Positions 42,341 through 51,306 of a stretch of DNA of 64,000 nt are shown here, one piece after another (position 1 is the stretch's first letter; the number at the start of each line of letters is the position of its first letter). Below the pieces are notes generated by a model. The model was not told where the DNA came from and did no database searches. It was given only the letters and a program-made list of their open reading frames with translations. A program made the translations under genes and the position numbers. The stretch is from contig CAXXKP010000006.1 in assembly GCA_963663665.2 (NCBI GenBank), forward strand, positions 62,001 through 126,000, given 5' to 3'. This DNA is from SABI01 sp963663665. GTDB lineage: Bacteria; Spirochaetota; Spirochaetia; Sphaerochaetales; Sphaerochaetaceae.

Positions 42341-44104
42341 TTATTTTTTTATTGTGGGCTCTTTTGGTTCTTCTTTTGATTCTGCCTTTTCATCCTGTTC
42401 CTCTTTTTTATGAGTTAGAGAGTAAAGATATCGTTTGATTTTTAAGGTAGGTGTTCTCTGGAAAGGTTCGTTATGAACTTTAGTTTCTCTCAGCCTACTA
42501 AAAGAACTGAGTTCCTTATTCACTTCTTCCTTAATATGAGCTACATAGGCAGCTGCGTCTACCTTTGCATCGTCAACAGAGGTTTTAAGATTTTGAGCCA
42601 TAAGTTCTAAATCTATTTTGATCAAGGCTCCCAGTCCTCCATCACCTAACATAACAAGGGACTCTTGTACATATGGGCGATTGTTGATAAGTGTTTCGAT
42701 AATCTCCGGGTAGATATTTTCTCCACCTGGGCCTAAAATCATTGTTTTACTTCGCCCTTTGAGTGAAAGTCTTCCTCTTACGATAAGTCCAAGGTCACCT
42801 GTTTTAAACCAGCCATCTTCAGTAAAGGTTTCTTTCGTCATCTTTTCATCTTTATAGTAGCCTAACATTATATTCGGACCACGTGCGACAACCTCACCAA
42901 CTTTTGTAACAGGGTCCGCATTATCGATTCTGAGCTCTACGCCATGCACACAATTTCCAACAGTTTGGAGTTTTGTCTGTTTAGGGCCACTTCCGGCAAG
43001 AAGAGGAGATGTTTCAGTCAATCCATACCCTATTGCATAAGGGAAGCGAGCCTCTTTCAAGAACTTTTCTACTTCACTATCGAGTGCAGCCCCTCCTACT
43101 CCGAAGAACTTTAGACGACCTCCAAAGGTAATCTTTAGTTTTCTCCCAATAATTCTGTTGATTTCTACTCTCAACAGTTTGTTCTTGTACCATTTTTTCA
43201 GGTTTTTATTATTTTCAATCTGTGGAACAACTGAGCCTCTATAGATTTTTTCAATTAAAAGTGGAACAGAAAGAATCAAGTGAGGCCTTACTTTCTTTAG
43301 TGCTGGAAGGAAAATAGAAGCAGCAGGTGGTTTGCCTAGGTAGTGAACTTCACAACCCGCTAATAGAGGAAGGAGGAATCCAATGGTAAATTCATAAGAA
43401 TGGCTCATTGGAAGAATTGATAAGAATCTCATTCCCGCCGTAATCTTCACAAACTGTCTTACAGAACCAGATGCGTTAGAGCTAAGGTTCTTATTGGAAA
43501 GCATTACACCCTTTGAGTTCCCTGTAGTTCCACTTGTATAGATTATTGAAACTAATGCATCCTCGGCATGTTCTACAGAACTGATTAATGTAGTATCAAC
43601 TTTCGTTTTGGCCATATCTCGCCCTGGAGCATCTAGGAACTGCTCTTTTTGTGAAATATATTCAGCCTCAATTTTTGGAATATGGAATAGATCATCTACA
43701 CGAAAGAGCATTCTATTCGCTTCTAAAAAAGTAGAGGGAACTTTTTCGACACTCTTTGAAGAAACAAAAAGCCCAATCACTTCGCTATGGCCTACAATTG
43801 TTTCAACTTCTTTTGCAGAAAAATCTGGAAGAATTGGAACAGCAATTGCACCGGATGAGACAATTGCAAGGTAAGCAACTCCCCACTGTGGACTACTTTC
43901 TGCAAGAAGTCCGATTTTATCCCCTTTCTTCACTTTGTGCTTTATTAAATACGTTGCGATAGAATCTACATTTTCTTTGAGTTGAGAATAGGTGTAGGAG
44001 TTCTTCTTATCACCTATAAGAGTGAGAGCAAGTTTTTTAGGGTATCTCTCTGCTGATCTCTCTAAAATGTGCCTAATAGTAAAAGTTGTTAATTCAGGTT
44101 TCAT
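42341..44104 (-). CDS. Long-chain acyl-CoA synthetase (AMP-binding)
   Basis: A 587-residue ANL-superfamily ligase that activates fatty acids with ATP and CoA. The P-loop is IIYTSGTTGNSKGVMLSNKN; later come GYGLTETSPLLAGSG, GWFKTGDLG and the C-terminal lysine region TPTLKIKRYLY. A charged Lys/Glu tail of about 25 residues ends the protein. It is the third gene of the operon, five bases after the metallo-hydrolase. A paralogue is cut by the window edge at 63160-64000. Confidence 0.92.
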   Translation of the reverse strand: MKPELTTFTIRHILERSAERYPKKLALTLIGDKKNSYTYSQLKENVDSIATYLIKHKVKKGDKIGLLAESSPQWGVAYLAIVSSGAIAVPILPDFSAKEVETIVGHSEVIGLFVSSKSVEKVPSTFLEANRMLFRVDDLFHIPKIEAEYISQKEQFLDAPGRDMAKTKVDTTLISSVEHAEDALVSIIYTSGTTGNSKGVMLSNKNLSSNASGSVRQFVKITAGMRFLSILPMSHSYEFTIGFLLPLLAGCEVHYLGKPPAASIFLPALKKVRPHLILSVPLLIEKIYRGSVVPQIENNKNLKKWYKNKLLRVEINRIIGRKLKITFGGRLKFFGVGGAALDSEVEKFLKEARFPYAIGYGLTETSPLLAGSGPKQTKLQTVGNCVHGVELRIDNADPVTKVGEVVARGPNIMLGYYKDEKMTKETFTEDGWFKTGDLGLIVRGRLSLKGRSKTMILGPGGENIYPEIIETLINNRPYVQESLVMLGDGGLGALIKIDLELMAQNLKTSVDDAKVDAAAYVAHIKEEVNKELSSFSRLRETKVHNEPFQRTPTLKIKRYLYSLTHKKEEQDEKAESKEEPKEPTIKK

Positions 44105-44109
44105 AATTA

Positions 44110-44895
44110 TTATCCCTCTTCTAGTTTGAGATATGAGCTATACAAGTCTCCATGGTGACATACAGTTGATTCACCAGACCAGAGAAGCTCTTTTTGAATA
44201 AGTTGATTCAAAAGATCAACTCTATTATTTGTATTAGATAAATGACAGAAATATACTTTTTGGAAAGAGTTGCTGTGAATTTTATTGAGCAAGGTAATAG
44301 CATTTGCATTAGAGAGATGCCCATAAGGGCCACTGATTCTTTTCTTCAATTGATATGGATATGGGCCATTCATTAACATAGCTTCATCGTAGTTCGCTTC
44401 AAGAAAGAGAATATCACTCTTGTGAGCATATTCAACCATTTCATCCTCTATTTGACCTGTGTCTGTAAGAAGGAGAAACTTTTTATTCTTTATTTCGATG
44501 AAAAAACCTACTGAATAGGGGCTATCATGATGGGTTTGGAAGGAAGTTACGTTGAATGGACCGACACTTACAGGCTCTCCCACTTGAAAAAATTGGGTAA
44601 GGTTATGAGGTATTCTCAATGATGCAAACTCTTTGATATTCTCATTAATACAATGATGAAGATAGACAGGCATAGCGGTTTGTCTTGCAAACACTCCAGC
44701 ACCACGAGCATGGTCAGGATGGAGATGAGTAATAAACAATGCTTTGATTGTTGAAAAATCTATATCGCTCATAGCGACTCTATCTTTGATTTGACGCAAA
44801 GAAAATCCTGCATCTAATAATATTGAGGTATCTTTATAATTAATGATGTAGCTATTCCCACTTGAGCCACTACCAAGCACAGAGTAACGGATCAT
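44110..44895 (-). CDS. Metallo-beta-lactamase-fold hydrolase (WalJ/YycJ-like)
   Basis: A 261-residue MBL-fold protein. It opens VLGSGSSGNSYIINYKDTSI and carries the metal motif FITHLHPDHARGAG; further ligands are likely in LLLTDTGQIED and VYFCHLSNTNNRVD. This start is the pattern of the YycJ/WalJ group, possible nucleases involved in replication-cell-cycle coordination. It overlaps the upstream ArsC-like gene by ATGA. It lacks the extra domains of RNase J. Confidence 0.9.
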   Translation of the reverse strand: MIRYSVLGSGSSGNSYIINYKDTSILLDAGFSLRQIKDRVAMSDIDFSTIKALFITHLHPDHARGAGVFARQTAMPVYLHHCINENIKEFASLRIPHNLTQFFQVGEPVSVGPFNVTSFQTHHDSPYSVGFFIEIKNKKFLLLTDTGQIEDEMVEYAHKSDILFLEANYDEAMLMNGPYPYQLKKRISGPYGHLSNANAITLLNKIHSNSFQKVYFCHLSNTNNRVDLLNQLIQKELLWSGESTVCHHGDLYSSYLKLEEG

Positions 44896-45230
44896 GATAT
44901 AGATTCCATACGAGAAAAATCTTCTTCACTCTCTAAAAGAATTGCTTTTTGTTTAACTTTTATGATTGGAGTCCTCAATAATTCGATATGATTCATGAGT
45001 TCCTCTTTTGCATCATATTCACGCCAGGCATAGCCCTCTTTCTTATAAAACTTACTCGAAGAGTCAATGAGATTGAATGGATCTATGTTTGAAAAGATCT
45101 TTTCCCATTCACCAGGCGATAATTCTCTCATTTGGAGATCTACAAACTGGAAATCTATACTACGTTCCTTACAGTAGCGAAGAGCTTTCTTTGTAAGTAT
45201 ACATTTCTTATTTCCAATTATTTGAAACAT
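44892..45230 (-). CDS. ArsC/Spx-family thioredoxin-fold protein
   Basis: A 112-residue protein of the arsenate reductase/Spx fold. FQIIGNKKCILTKKALRYC keeps the first active-site Cys (CxxT), and the C-terminal RTPIIKVKQKAILL is the cis-Pro region of the fold. No HxxR or second Cys typical of detoxifying ArsC is obvious, so a YffB/Spx-like role is more likely. The start is the ATG at 45230, after a run of six G; a TTG four codons earlier follows GAGGAG too closely. It is the first gene of a six-gene operon divergent from asnS. Confidence 0.8.
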   Translation of the reverse strand: MFQIIGNKKCILTKKALRYCKERSIDFQFVDLQMRELSPGEWEKIFSNIDPFNLIDSSSKFYKKEGYAWREYDAKEELMNHIELLRTPIIKVKQKAILLESEEDFSRMESIS

Positions 45231-45311
45231 TAATCCCCCCAATTCTCCTCTACTATACTATTCAATACCTTACTACGTCCAGTTGTTATATCGATATAAT
45301 ATGAGTATCTG

Positions 45312-45341
45312 TTGACAATGGTAAGCAATATATGGAATAGT
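45312..45341 (+). promoter_or_regulatory. Likely asnS promoter
   Basis: TTGACA (45312-45317) and AATAGT (45336-45341) are separated by 18 bases. The start codon lies 24 bases beyond, after AGGAG. Confidence 0.55.
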
Positions 45342-45364
45342 TTTGTCCGTATAGGAGTCTTTAC

Positions 45365-46750
45365 ATGTCCAAAAGAATAGCCCAATTGCTCACCCTCACT
45401 CCAGATGACCAAATCATTAGTGTAGAAGGATGGGTTCGTACAAAACGTGAAAGTAAGAATGTCTCTTTCTTTGAAATCAATGATGGTTCTTCATTAGCAT
45501 CACTACAAGTTGTTATAGATCTTGCAACTTTTGCAAATCAAGAAGTGCTAAATAAGGTCACGACAGGAGCAAGTGTTACTGTATTGGGGAAACTTGTAGC
45601 ATCCCCAGGAAATCAGGCAGTTGAATTATTAGGAACTGAAGTTACGGTTCATGGTGAATGCCCTGTTGATTCCTACCCTCTTCAAAAGAAGCGCCACTCT
45701 CTTGAATACTTGAGAGAAATCGCGCACTTGAGAGCTCGTACAAATACTATAGGAGCAGTTGCAAGGGTAAGAAGTGAACTCAGTTATGCAGTGCACTCAT
45801 ACTTTCATGATAAAGGTTTCTATTATGTTCATACCCCTTTAATAAGCACAAGTGACGCTGAGGGAGCAGGTCAAATGTTCCAAGTTACAACACTAGATCT
45901 CCTAAATACCCCAATCAATGCATCTGGTGGCGTTGATTACCAGCAAGACTTTTTTGGTAAAAAAGCATCTCTTACAGTAAGTGGACAATTAGAGGGTGAA
46001 ACCTATGCTCTTGCACTTAAAAACATCTATACATTTGGTCCGACTTTTAGAGCTGAGAATTCTAATACGAAGCGACATCTGAGTGAGTTCTGGATGATAG
46101 AACCAGAAATGGCTTTTTGTGACCTAGAAGGAAATATGGCAGTCGCAGAAGAATTCTTAAAATATATTTTCTCTGCTGTGCTCAAAAATTGTAAAGATGA
46201 TATGAAATTCTTCTCTTCTTTTGTTGAGAAAGGAATCGATCGTGTATTGCAACAGGTAATTGAGACTCCTTTCACTCACATGAGCTATACCGATGCAGTG
46301 AAAGAACTTGAAAAGAATAATAATAAGTTCGATTATCCTGTTTCTTGGGGAAGCGACTTACAAACTGAACATGAACGATTCATTACAGAGGTTATCTGTA
46401 ATGGACCTGTAATTGTGACTGATTACCCAAAAGAAATTAAAGCATTCTATATGAAGATGAATGATGACGGAAAGACTGTAAGGGCTATGGATGTATTAGT
46501 TCCACGCCTAGGAGAAATCATCGGAGGCAGCGAAAGAGAGAGTAGAGGTGATGTGCTACTCCAGAAGATGAAAGATCTTAAGTTAGACCCTGAGCAGTAC
46601 TGGTGGTATTTGGAATTACGGAAGTTTGGCTCTGTTCAACATGCAGGATTTGGTCTCGGTTTTGAACGTGCTATTCAGTATATTACAGGGATGCAGAACA
46701 TACGTGATGTTATTCCGTATCCACGAGCTGCTAAACAAGCAGAATTCTAA
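45365..46750 (+). CDS. asnS: Asparaginyl-tRNA synthetase
   Basis: A 461-residue class II synthetase that charges tRNA-Asn. It has an N-terminal OB-fold (EGWVRTKRESKNVSFFEIND) and the class II core, with FYYVHTPLISTSDAEGAGQMF, motif 2 in FRAENSNTKRHLSEFWMIEP and motif 3 in GFGLGFERAIQYITGM. The Asn-specific GEFxVTTLD-like region is present as MFQVTTLDLL. The length is typical. AGGAG precedes the ATG by eight bases. Its stop is two bases from the convergent LuxR gene, with no visible terminator between them. Confidence 0.97.
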   Translation: MSKRIAQLLTLTPDDQIISVEGWVRTKRESKNVSFFEINDGSSLASLQVVIDLATFANQEVLNKVTTGASVTVLGKLVASPGNQAVELLGTEVTVHGECPVDSYPLQKKRHSLEYLREIAHLRARTNTIGAVARVRSELSYAVHSYFHDKGFYYVHTPLISTSDAEGAGQMFQVTTLDLLNTPINASGGVDYQQDFFGKKASLTVSGQLEGETYALALKNIYTFGPTFRAENSNTKRHLSEFWMIEPEMAFCDLEGNMAVAEEFLKYIFSAVLKNCKDDMKFFSSFVEKGIDRVLQQVIETPFTHMSYTDAVKELEKNNNKFDYPVSWGSDLQTEHERFITEVICNGPVIVTDYPKEIKAFYMKMNDDGKTVRAMDVLVPRLGEIIGGSERESRGDVLLQKMKDLKLDPEQYWWYLELRKFGSVQHAGFGLGFERAIQYITGMQNIRDVIPYPRAAKQAEF

Positions 46751-46752
46751 GA

Positions 46753-47295
46753 TTACGTGCGTCGATATTCCATCGATGCAAAAAGTGTGAGTTGTTGAAG
46801 AGAGTGACTATTTGTTTTGAGATATAAATTCCGTTGATGTGTCGCAACAGTGTATTTCGAGATTTGTAAACTGTAGGCGACTTCCTTAACACTCATTCCT
46901 CTTGCAAAGAGTTCAAGAACTTCTCTCTCCCTTTTTGTAAAAGAAGAACTGATATCATCCTCACCTCTATAATGGGTGAGGAATTTTTTGTCTAAAAATG
47001 TCATACATTCTTTTAAAGGGTATTTCTCATTATTGAAAAGATGAAGATAATTCATGAGAGATGAGTGGTAGATGAGAATATATTGATTTGCAATGTTACG
47101 TGCACAATCAATTTCACTTTCTGTGAAAAGGACAAGGAGAGAAACCCCTGTAAAAGGAGGGATATCGCTACTTTCCTTTGAAAGGATTATCACATTAACC
47201 TCATCGAATGAAGGGAAATGAGATAAAAACCAATATCTGAAAGTCTCAATGAGATAGACTTGGTATCCTATGATTCTTACTTGAAAGGTGTTCAC
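46753..47295 (-). CDS. LuxR-type HTH regulator
   Basis: A 180-residue protein ending in a LuxR/NarL helix-turn-helix: FTKREREVLELFARGMSVKE and AYSLQISKYTVATHQRNLYL. The N-terminal 115 residues look like a degenerate receiver domain; no phospho-acceptor Asp pattern is clear. The start is GTG at 47295 without a good ribosome site, so it may begin slightly elsewhere. It lies 33 bases after the DUF188 gene. Targets are unknown. Confidence 0.85.
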   Translation of the reverse strand: MNTFQVRIIGYQVYLIETFRYWFLSHFPSFDEVNVIILSKESSDIPPFTGVSLLVLFTESEIDCARNIANQYILIYHSSLMNYLHLFNNEKYPLKECMTFLDKKFLTHYRGEDDISSSFTKREREVLELFARGMSVKEVAYSLQISKYTVATHQRNLYLKTNSHSLQQLTLFASMEYRRT

Positions 47296-47328
47296 ATAAG
47301 AAATACTGCGCTAGAGTGAAAATTGCTT

Positions 47329-47832
47329 CTATTGCTTAGTTATCTTCGTGATTTCTCGGTCTAATGCATTCGCAAAGAGTTGGATTTCTTTTGAGCCCAT
47401 CGGTCTAGTTCTTTCAACATAGATATTATATTCTCTCAATTCACTCATCATGTTTCTCAATGAAAGTCTCTCTTTGACATTCTCTTTCGTGAATACACCA
47501 CCTCTATCATCTAGTACTGTTACCCCTTTTTGAGCAAGGCGATCTGCAAGGATGACATCTCTTGTAACAGCTAAAGCCCCTGGGATACTGATATCAACGA
47601 GCTCATTATCAGCACTATCATCACCCTTTTCGACTACTACCATCTTCACTAAGAAAGGCTCCTTGCTATGGCTTTTCTCAACACTTACCACATCAGGCAA
47701 AACTCTGTCAGCAACAAATACGCTAGGCACCTTTCTTTTCACAACAGCTTTCAAGATTATACTTCTAAGAGCTTTCGGACAAGAATCTGCGTCAACGAAT
47801 ATAATTACATGTTGATAATCTGTATCTTTCAT
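47329..47832 (-). CDS. DUF188 (YaiI/YqxD) family protein
   Basis: A 167-residue PIN-like nuclease-fold protein. Diagnostic segments are IIFVDADSCPKALRSIILKA, GDDSADNELVDISIPGALAV, DVILADRLAQKGVTVLDDRG and MRNMM-like SLRNMMSELRE. The conserved acidic residues suggest a metal-dependent nuclease, but the function is not established. It is downstream of rhaB on the same strand after 62 bases and may be read through from that operon, since no terminator is visible. Confidence 0.92.
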   Translation of the reverse strand: MKDTDYQHVIIFVDADSCPKALRSIILKAVVKRKVPSVFVADRVLPDVVSVEKSHSKEPFLVKMVVVEKGDDSADNELVDISIPGALAVTRDVILADRLAQKGVTVLDDRGGVFTKENVKERLSLRNMMSELREYNIYVERTRPMGSKEIQLFANALDREITKITKQ

Positions 47833-47894
47833 ATCTCTTCACTCTATATAAAAAATGGTGAATAGGTCAAGAAAGGGAGAAATTAAGCTGATTA

Positions 47895-49307
47895 TCATGA
47901 AGGGGTATAGGTAACAAGCTCAAAAGAGTTATGGATAATCTTCCGGATATCTTTAACACTCATTTGGGGGTAATCATGAAGAATCTGCATAGCTCCTGTT
48001 CCAAGAGAAGTAGCCTCAACTGGTCCTGCAATAACTCTCTTATGTGATTTATTAGCTGTCATCTGGTTGAGATGATCATTACGAGCTCCACCGCCAATGA
48101 TATGAATAACAGGATATTCTTTCCCAGTAATATGCTCTAAGTCCTGTATAGTTGTAGCATAACTTTGAGCAAGAGATGCATAGGCAGAGGCAAGTATTTG
48201 ACCTATATCATCAGTATTGATGAGTATCTTAAGAGATTCAATCATAGACTCAGGATTATACAAAAGGTCGCTATTAGGATCAAAAAGAGGGAGATCGGGA
48301 TCTTCAAGAGAAGGTCTAGATAAATCAATTAGTTCATCCCAGGTATAAGGACGAGAATCGTTAAATTCCATTTCTCGTTTAATATTCTCAAGGATATGCA
48401 TCCCTGCAGAATTCTTTAAAAGTGTTATGGAACCAAGTGCTCCACCTTCATTAGCGAAACCATGCTGAAAAACTTCTTCATTAATAATTGGCTCTTTGAG
48501 TTCTGTACCAATGAGAGACCACGTACCAGAACTGATGAAGACAAAATCATCCTCCTGTGTGGGAACTGATAATACTGCTGATGCAGTATCATGAGAGGGG
48601 ACACAAATTGCAGGAATTATTGGAGAACCAAAAAGCGAGGCAAGATCCTCACGTAAATATCCTCGAACATTTCTATGTTCAACAAGAGGAGAAAAAAGAT
48701 TTCTATCTATTTTGAATTGATCAAAAAGTTCCTCACAATAGTGTTGCTTTCTCATATCGAGTAATTGAGTCGTACTTGCAATACTCGTCTCTGAATTCAT
48801 CTCACCAGTGAAGAGATAATTTAATAAATCAGGAACCAACAATAGATGTTTTGCTAGGAGGAGAAACTCGGGTAGATCTTCTTTAATACCACGTATCTGA
48901 TAAAATGAGTTCATAACATGATTCTGAATCCCTGTACTAAAGAACATCTTCCTCTTTTCCTCATCATTCAGACTTTCAAGACCTTTTTTACCAAGGGGAT
49001 TTCTATAACATAATGGGTTTGTGAGTAATTCTCCAGATTCTCCAATAAGTCCAAAATCGATACCCCATGTTGAAATTCCAAAAGAAATAGCATGTGGTGC
49101 CTTATCAAGTGCAAGCTTGAAACCTTTTTGCATATGGTGAAAAATATTTAAGATATCCCAAAACTCATAGCGATGTCCTTTGATAGCTCGATTTGTATGT
49201 TGTCTAATGAGTTCAATACTTATTATTTCACCATCGAAGGAACAGACGACTGTTCTGATAGAAGAATTTCCACAATCAAACCCTATATAGTGATGTATTT
49301 CAGACAT
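47895..49307 (-). CDS. rhaB: Rhamnulokinase (FGGY family)
   Basis: A 470-residue FGGY carbohydrate kinase. The N-terminal ATPase start is YIGFDCGNSSIRTVVCSFDG. RhaB-like segments are FGISTWGIDFGLIGESGEL, CVPSHDTASAVLSVP, FISSGTWSLIGTEL and IHIIGGGARNDHLNQMTAN. It makes L-rhamnulose-1-phosphate, or the same product from a related deoxyketose such as fuculose. It overlaps the preceding permease by eight bases and closes the rhamnose-type operon. No isomerase gene is in the operon, so the aldose-ketose step is encoded elsewhere or the imported sugar is already a ketose. Confidence 0.9.
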   Translation of the reverse strand: MSEIHHYIGFDCGNSSIRTVVCSFDGEIISIELIRQHTNRAIKGHRYEFWDILNIFHHMQKGFKLALDKAPHAISFGISTWGIDFGLIGESGELLTNPLCYRNPLGKKGLESLNDEEKRKMFFSTGIQNHVMNSFYQIRGIKEDLPEFLLLAKHLLLVPDLLNYLFTGEMNSETSIASTTQLLDMRKQHYCEELFDQFKIDRNLFSPLVEHRNVRGYLREDLASLFGSPIIPAICVPSHDTASAVLSVPTQEDDFVFISSGTWSLIGTELKEPIINEEVFQHGFANEGGALGSITLLKNSAGMHILENIKREMEFNDSRPYTWDELIDLSRPSLEDPDLPLFDPNSDLLYNPESMIESLKILINTDDIGQILASAYASLAQSYATTIQDLEHITGKEYPVIHIIGGGARNDHLNQMTANKSHKRVIAGPVEATSLGTGAMQILHDYPQMSVKDIRKIIHNSFELVTYTPS

Positions 49308-50265
49308 GACGGATTCCTTTTCGTTGATCGATAAGATAATTAATGATCATGACGGTAATCATCAAAATTCCCCATAATGCCGTAGTCATAAAAGAACTCA
49401 CTCGCATGAGATTCAATCCACTTGAGATCATCTGCAATGTGATGAGCGCGACTACTATTCCAGAGACCCTTCCAAAGCCCCCTTCACTACTTACTCCCCC
49501 TAGAACTGCAGCTAAAATAGTTACCAATAGATAAGAGTCTCCATATCCAGCTCTCGCTGAATTGAATCGAGAAATCATCACAAGAGCTGCAACACCTGAG
49601 TAAAGCCCAGATATAACATATGTTTTCATCAACACATTCGCATTACTAATTCCTGAGAATTTGGTTGCTATATCATTTGAACCAATCATGTACATTCCAA
49701 AACCTGTTGCTGTTTTATTAAGAATAACTGACATAATGAGTACCATCACGATGAAAATCAATAAAGGGAATGGAATTAAAAAGAATGTCCCATTGCCTAT
49801 ATATCGGATAGCATCTGGGAAACCTGAAATTACATATCCTCCGGTTATCACGATTGCAATACCGTTGAGTAATGTCATAGTACCTAGAGTCGCCAAGATT
49901 GGAGTAATTCCTACATAGGCAACAAGGAATCCATTGAAAAGCCCAATAATCAAGGCGACTACTAAGGAGGTAAGAATCGCGAGAATGATAATACCTAGTG
50001 ACACTTGTTCACCTTGGGATGTAAGAATCATAGCTGCAGTGATTCCTGCAAGATTCGCTGTCGATATAATCGATAAATTAATTCCACCAGTAAGCATAAC
50101 AACCATCATAGCAAGAGAGAGAATACCAAGTTCAGGTAATTGGAAAGCCATACTTTGCAAATTATTTATCGTTAAAAATGATCTTGGATTCATAATAACC
50201 ATTAACACACCTACGAGAACCATTATGAATAGGAGTACACTTACTTCGTTCTTTTTTATCTTCAT
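49300..50265 (-). CDS. Rhamnose-type ABC transporter permease (second)
   Basis: A 321-residue BPD_transp_2 permease with about nine helices. MMVVMLTGGINLSIISTAN is the family segment near residue 55, and VTILAAVLGGVSSEGGFGRV is the C-terminal coupling region. GAAGGAGAATGAGGT precedes the ATG; the start overlaps the first permease (ATGA) and the stop overlaps rhaB. It pairs with the neighbouring permease as a heterodimer, as in RhaPQ or LsrCD systems. Confidence 0.9.
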   Translation of the reverse strand: MKIKKNEVSVLLFIMVLVGVLMVIMNPRSFLTINNLQSMAFQLPELGILSLAMMVVMLTGGINLSIISTANLAGITAAMILTSQGEQVSLGIIILAILTSLVVALIIGLFNGFLVAYVGITPILATLGTMTLLNGIAIVITGGYVISGFPDAIRYIGNGTFFLIPFPLLIFIVMVLIMSVILNKTATGFGMYMIGSNDIATKFSGISNANVLMKTYVISGLYSGVAALVMISRFNSARAGYGDSYLLVTILAAVLGGVSSEGGFGRVSGIVVALITLQMISSGLNLMRVSSFMTTALWGILMITVMIINYLIDQRKGIRHV

Positions 50266-51296
50266 ACCTCATTCTCCTTCGTTGATTCTCCCATTTGTGA
50301 TGTTTCACGGATATCAATTTTAGAACTATTTTGTTGTTTCTTTTGCTTGTAAGAGCTAAACCCGACACTGATAATAACAACTAATCCGATGAACACATCG
50401 TACCAAATCGCTGAAACTTTCATCAATGTCATTCCATTTTGAACAATAGCAAGCAGCATCACGCCAAGAAATGTGCCAAAGACACTTCCCACCCCGCCAC
50501 TTAAGCTTGCCCCACCGAGAACAACCGCAGCAATAACATCAAGTTCTTTTCCTACAAGAGAATTTGGTGCAACAGTTTGAACTAACAAGGCTTGGACAAT
50601 ACCTGCAATAGCGGCCATCGCACCCATAAATGCGTATACGAAAACCTGAATACGTCCAACTCTAAACCCAACTCTTTGGGCAGAAATTTTATCTCCACCA
50701 ACTGCATAGATACTCCGTCCCAGTCGTGTATAAGAAAGGAGAAAAGATGCAAGAATTAAGAGGATGAACCAAATAATAGTGACAATCGACACCCCAAATG
50801 GAGATCCATCAGCAAGACCAAAAGAGCCGACACTCACCTCAGCAAAAGAGTGAAAGCAATCCGGTAGTGCATAAATCCATTTACCTTTCGTAATGACAAT
50901 AAGAAGACCATAGTATACATTCATGGTAGCAATCGTGGTAATAATTGGTGGTATCTTAAAATGATGGATGAGAACTCCATTAAGCATTCCAAGAAATGAA
51001 CCAATTATAATAGCAACGAGAAATGCACTAATAATTGATCCACCAAGTCTGAGAATGATAAGAACCGTGACATACTCTGCTATTGTAGCAACTGCTGCGA
51101 AGGAAATATCGATCCCTCCAGAAATAAGTACGAAGAGTACACCAATAGCCATAATTCCTGTTAAGGAATAACTTTTCAATAAGTCGAGTGCATTTTCGAG
51201 TGTAAGAAAGTTAGGGTTCACACTTGTAATGATTGCACTGAACACCAATATTATCGCAAGAACATATGTTTCATGACGCCCAAGCAGTTTTTTCAT
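50262..51296 (-). CDS. Rhamnose-type ABC transporter permease (first)
   Basis: A 344-residue BPD_transp_2 permease. I start at the ATG at 51296, with AAGGGG; the frame to 51368 overlaps the ATPase without support. Motifs: FVLISGGIDISFAAVATIAE and VIAAVVLGGASLSGGVGSVF. The last 30 residues are a polar tail. It begins ten bases after the ATPase stop. It works with the next permease as the membrane pore of the rhamnose-type importer. Confidence 0.92.
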   Translation of the reverse strand: MKKLLGRHETYVLAIILVFSAIITSVNPNFLTLENALDLLKSYSLTGIMAIGVLFVLISGGIDISFAAVATIAEYVTVLIILRLGGSIISAFLVAIIIGSFLGMLNGVLIHHFKIPPIITTIATMNVYYGLLIVITKGKWIYALPDCFHSFAEVSVGSFGLADGSPFGVSIVTIIWFILLILASFLLSYTRLGRSIYAVGGDKISAQRVGFRVGRIQVFVYAFMGAMAAIAGIVQALLVQTVAPNSLVGKELDVIAAVVLGGASLSGGVGSVFGTFLGVMLLAIVQNGMTLMKVSAIWYDVFIGLVVIISVGFSSYKQKKQQNSSKIDIRETSQMGESTKENEV

Positions 51297-51306
51297 ACAA
51301 GGCCCC

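Noticed and set aside
49934..50323. A 129-codon plus-strand frame
   Set aside because: Fully antisense to the two permease genes with strong homology; a typical shadow of hydrophobic coding sequence.
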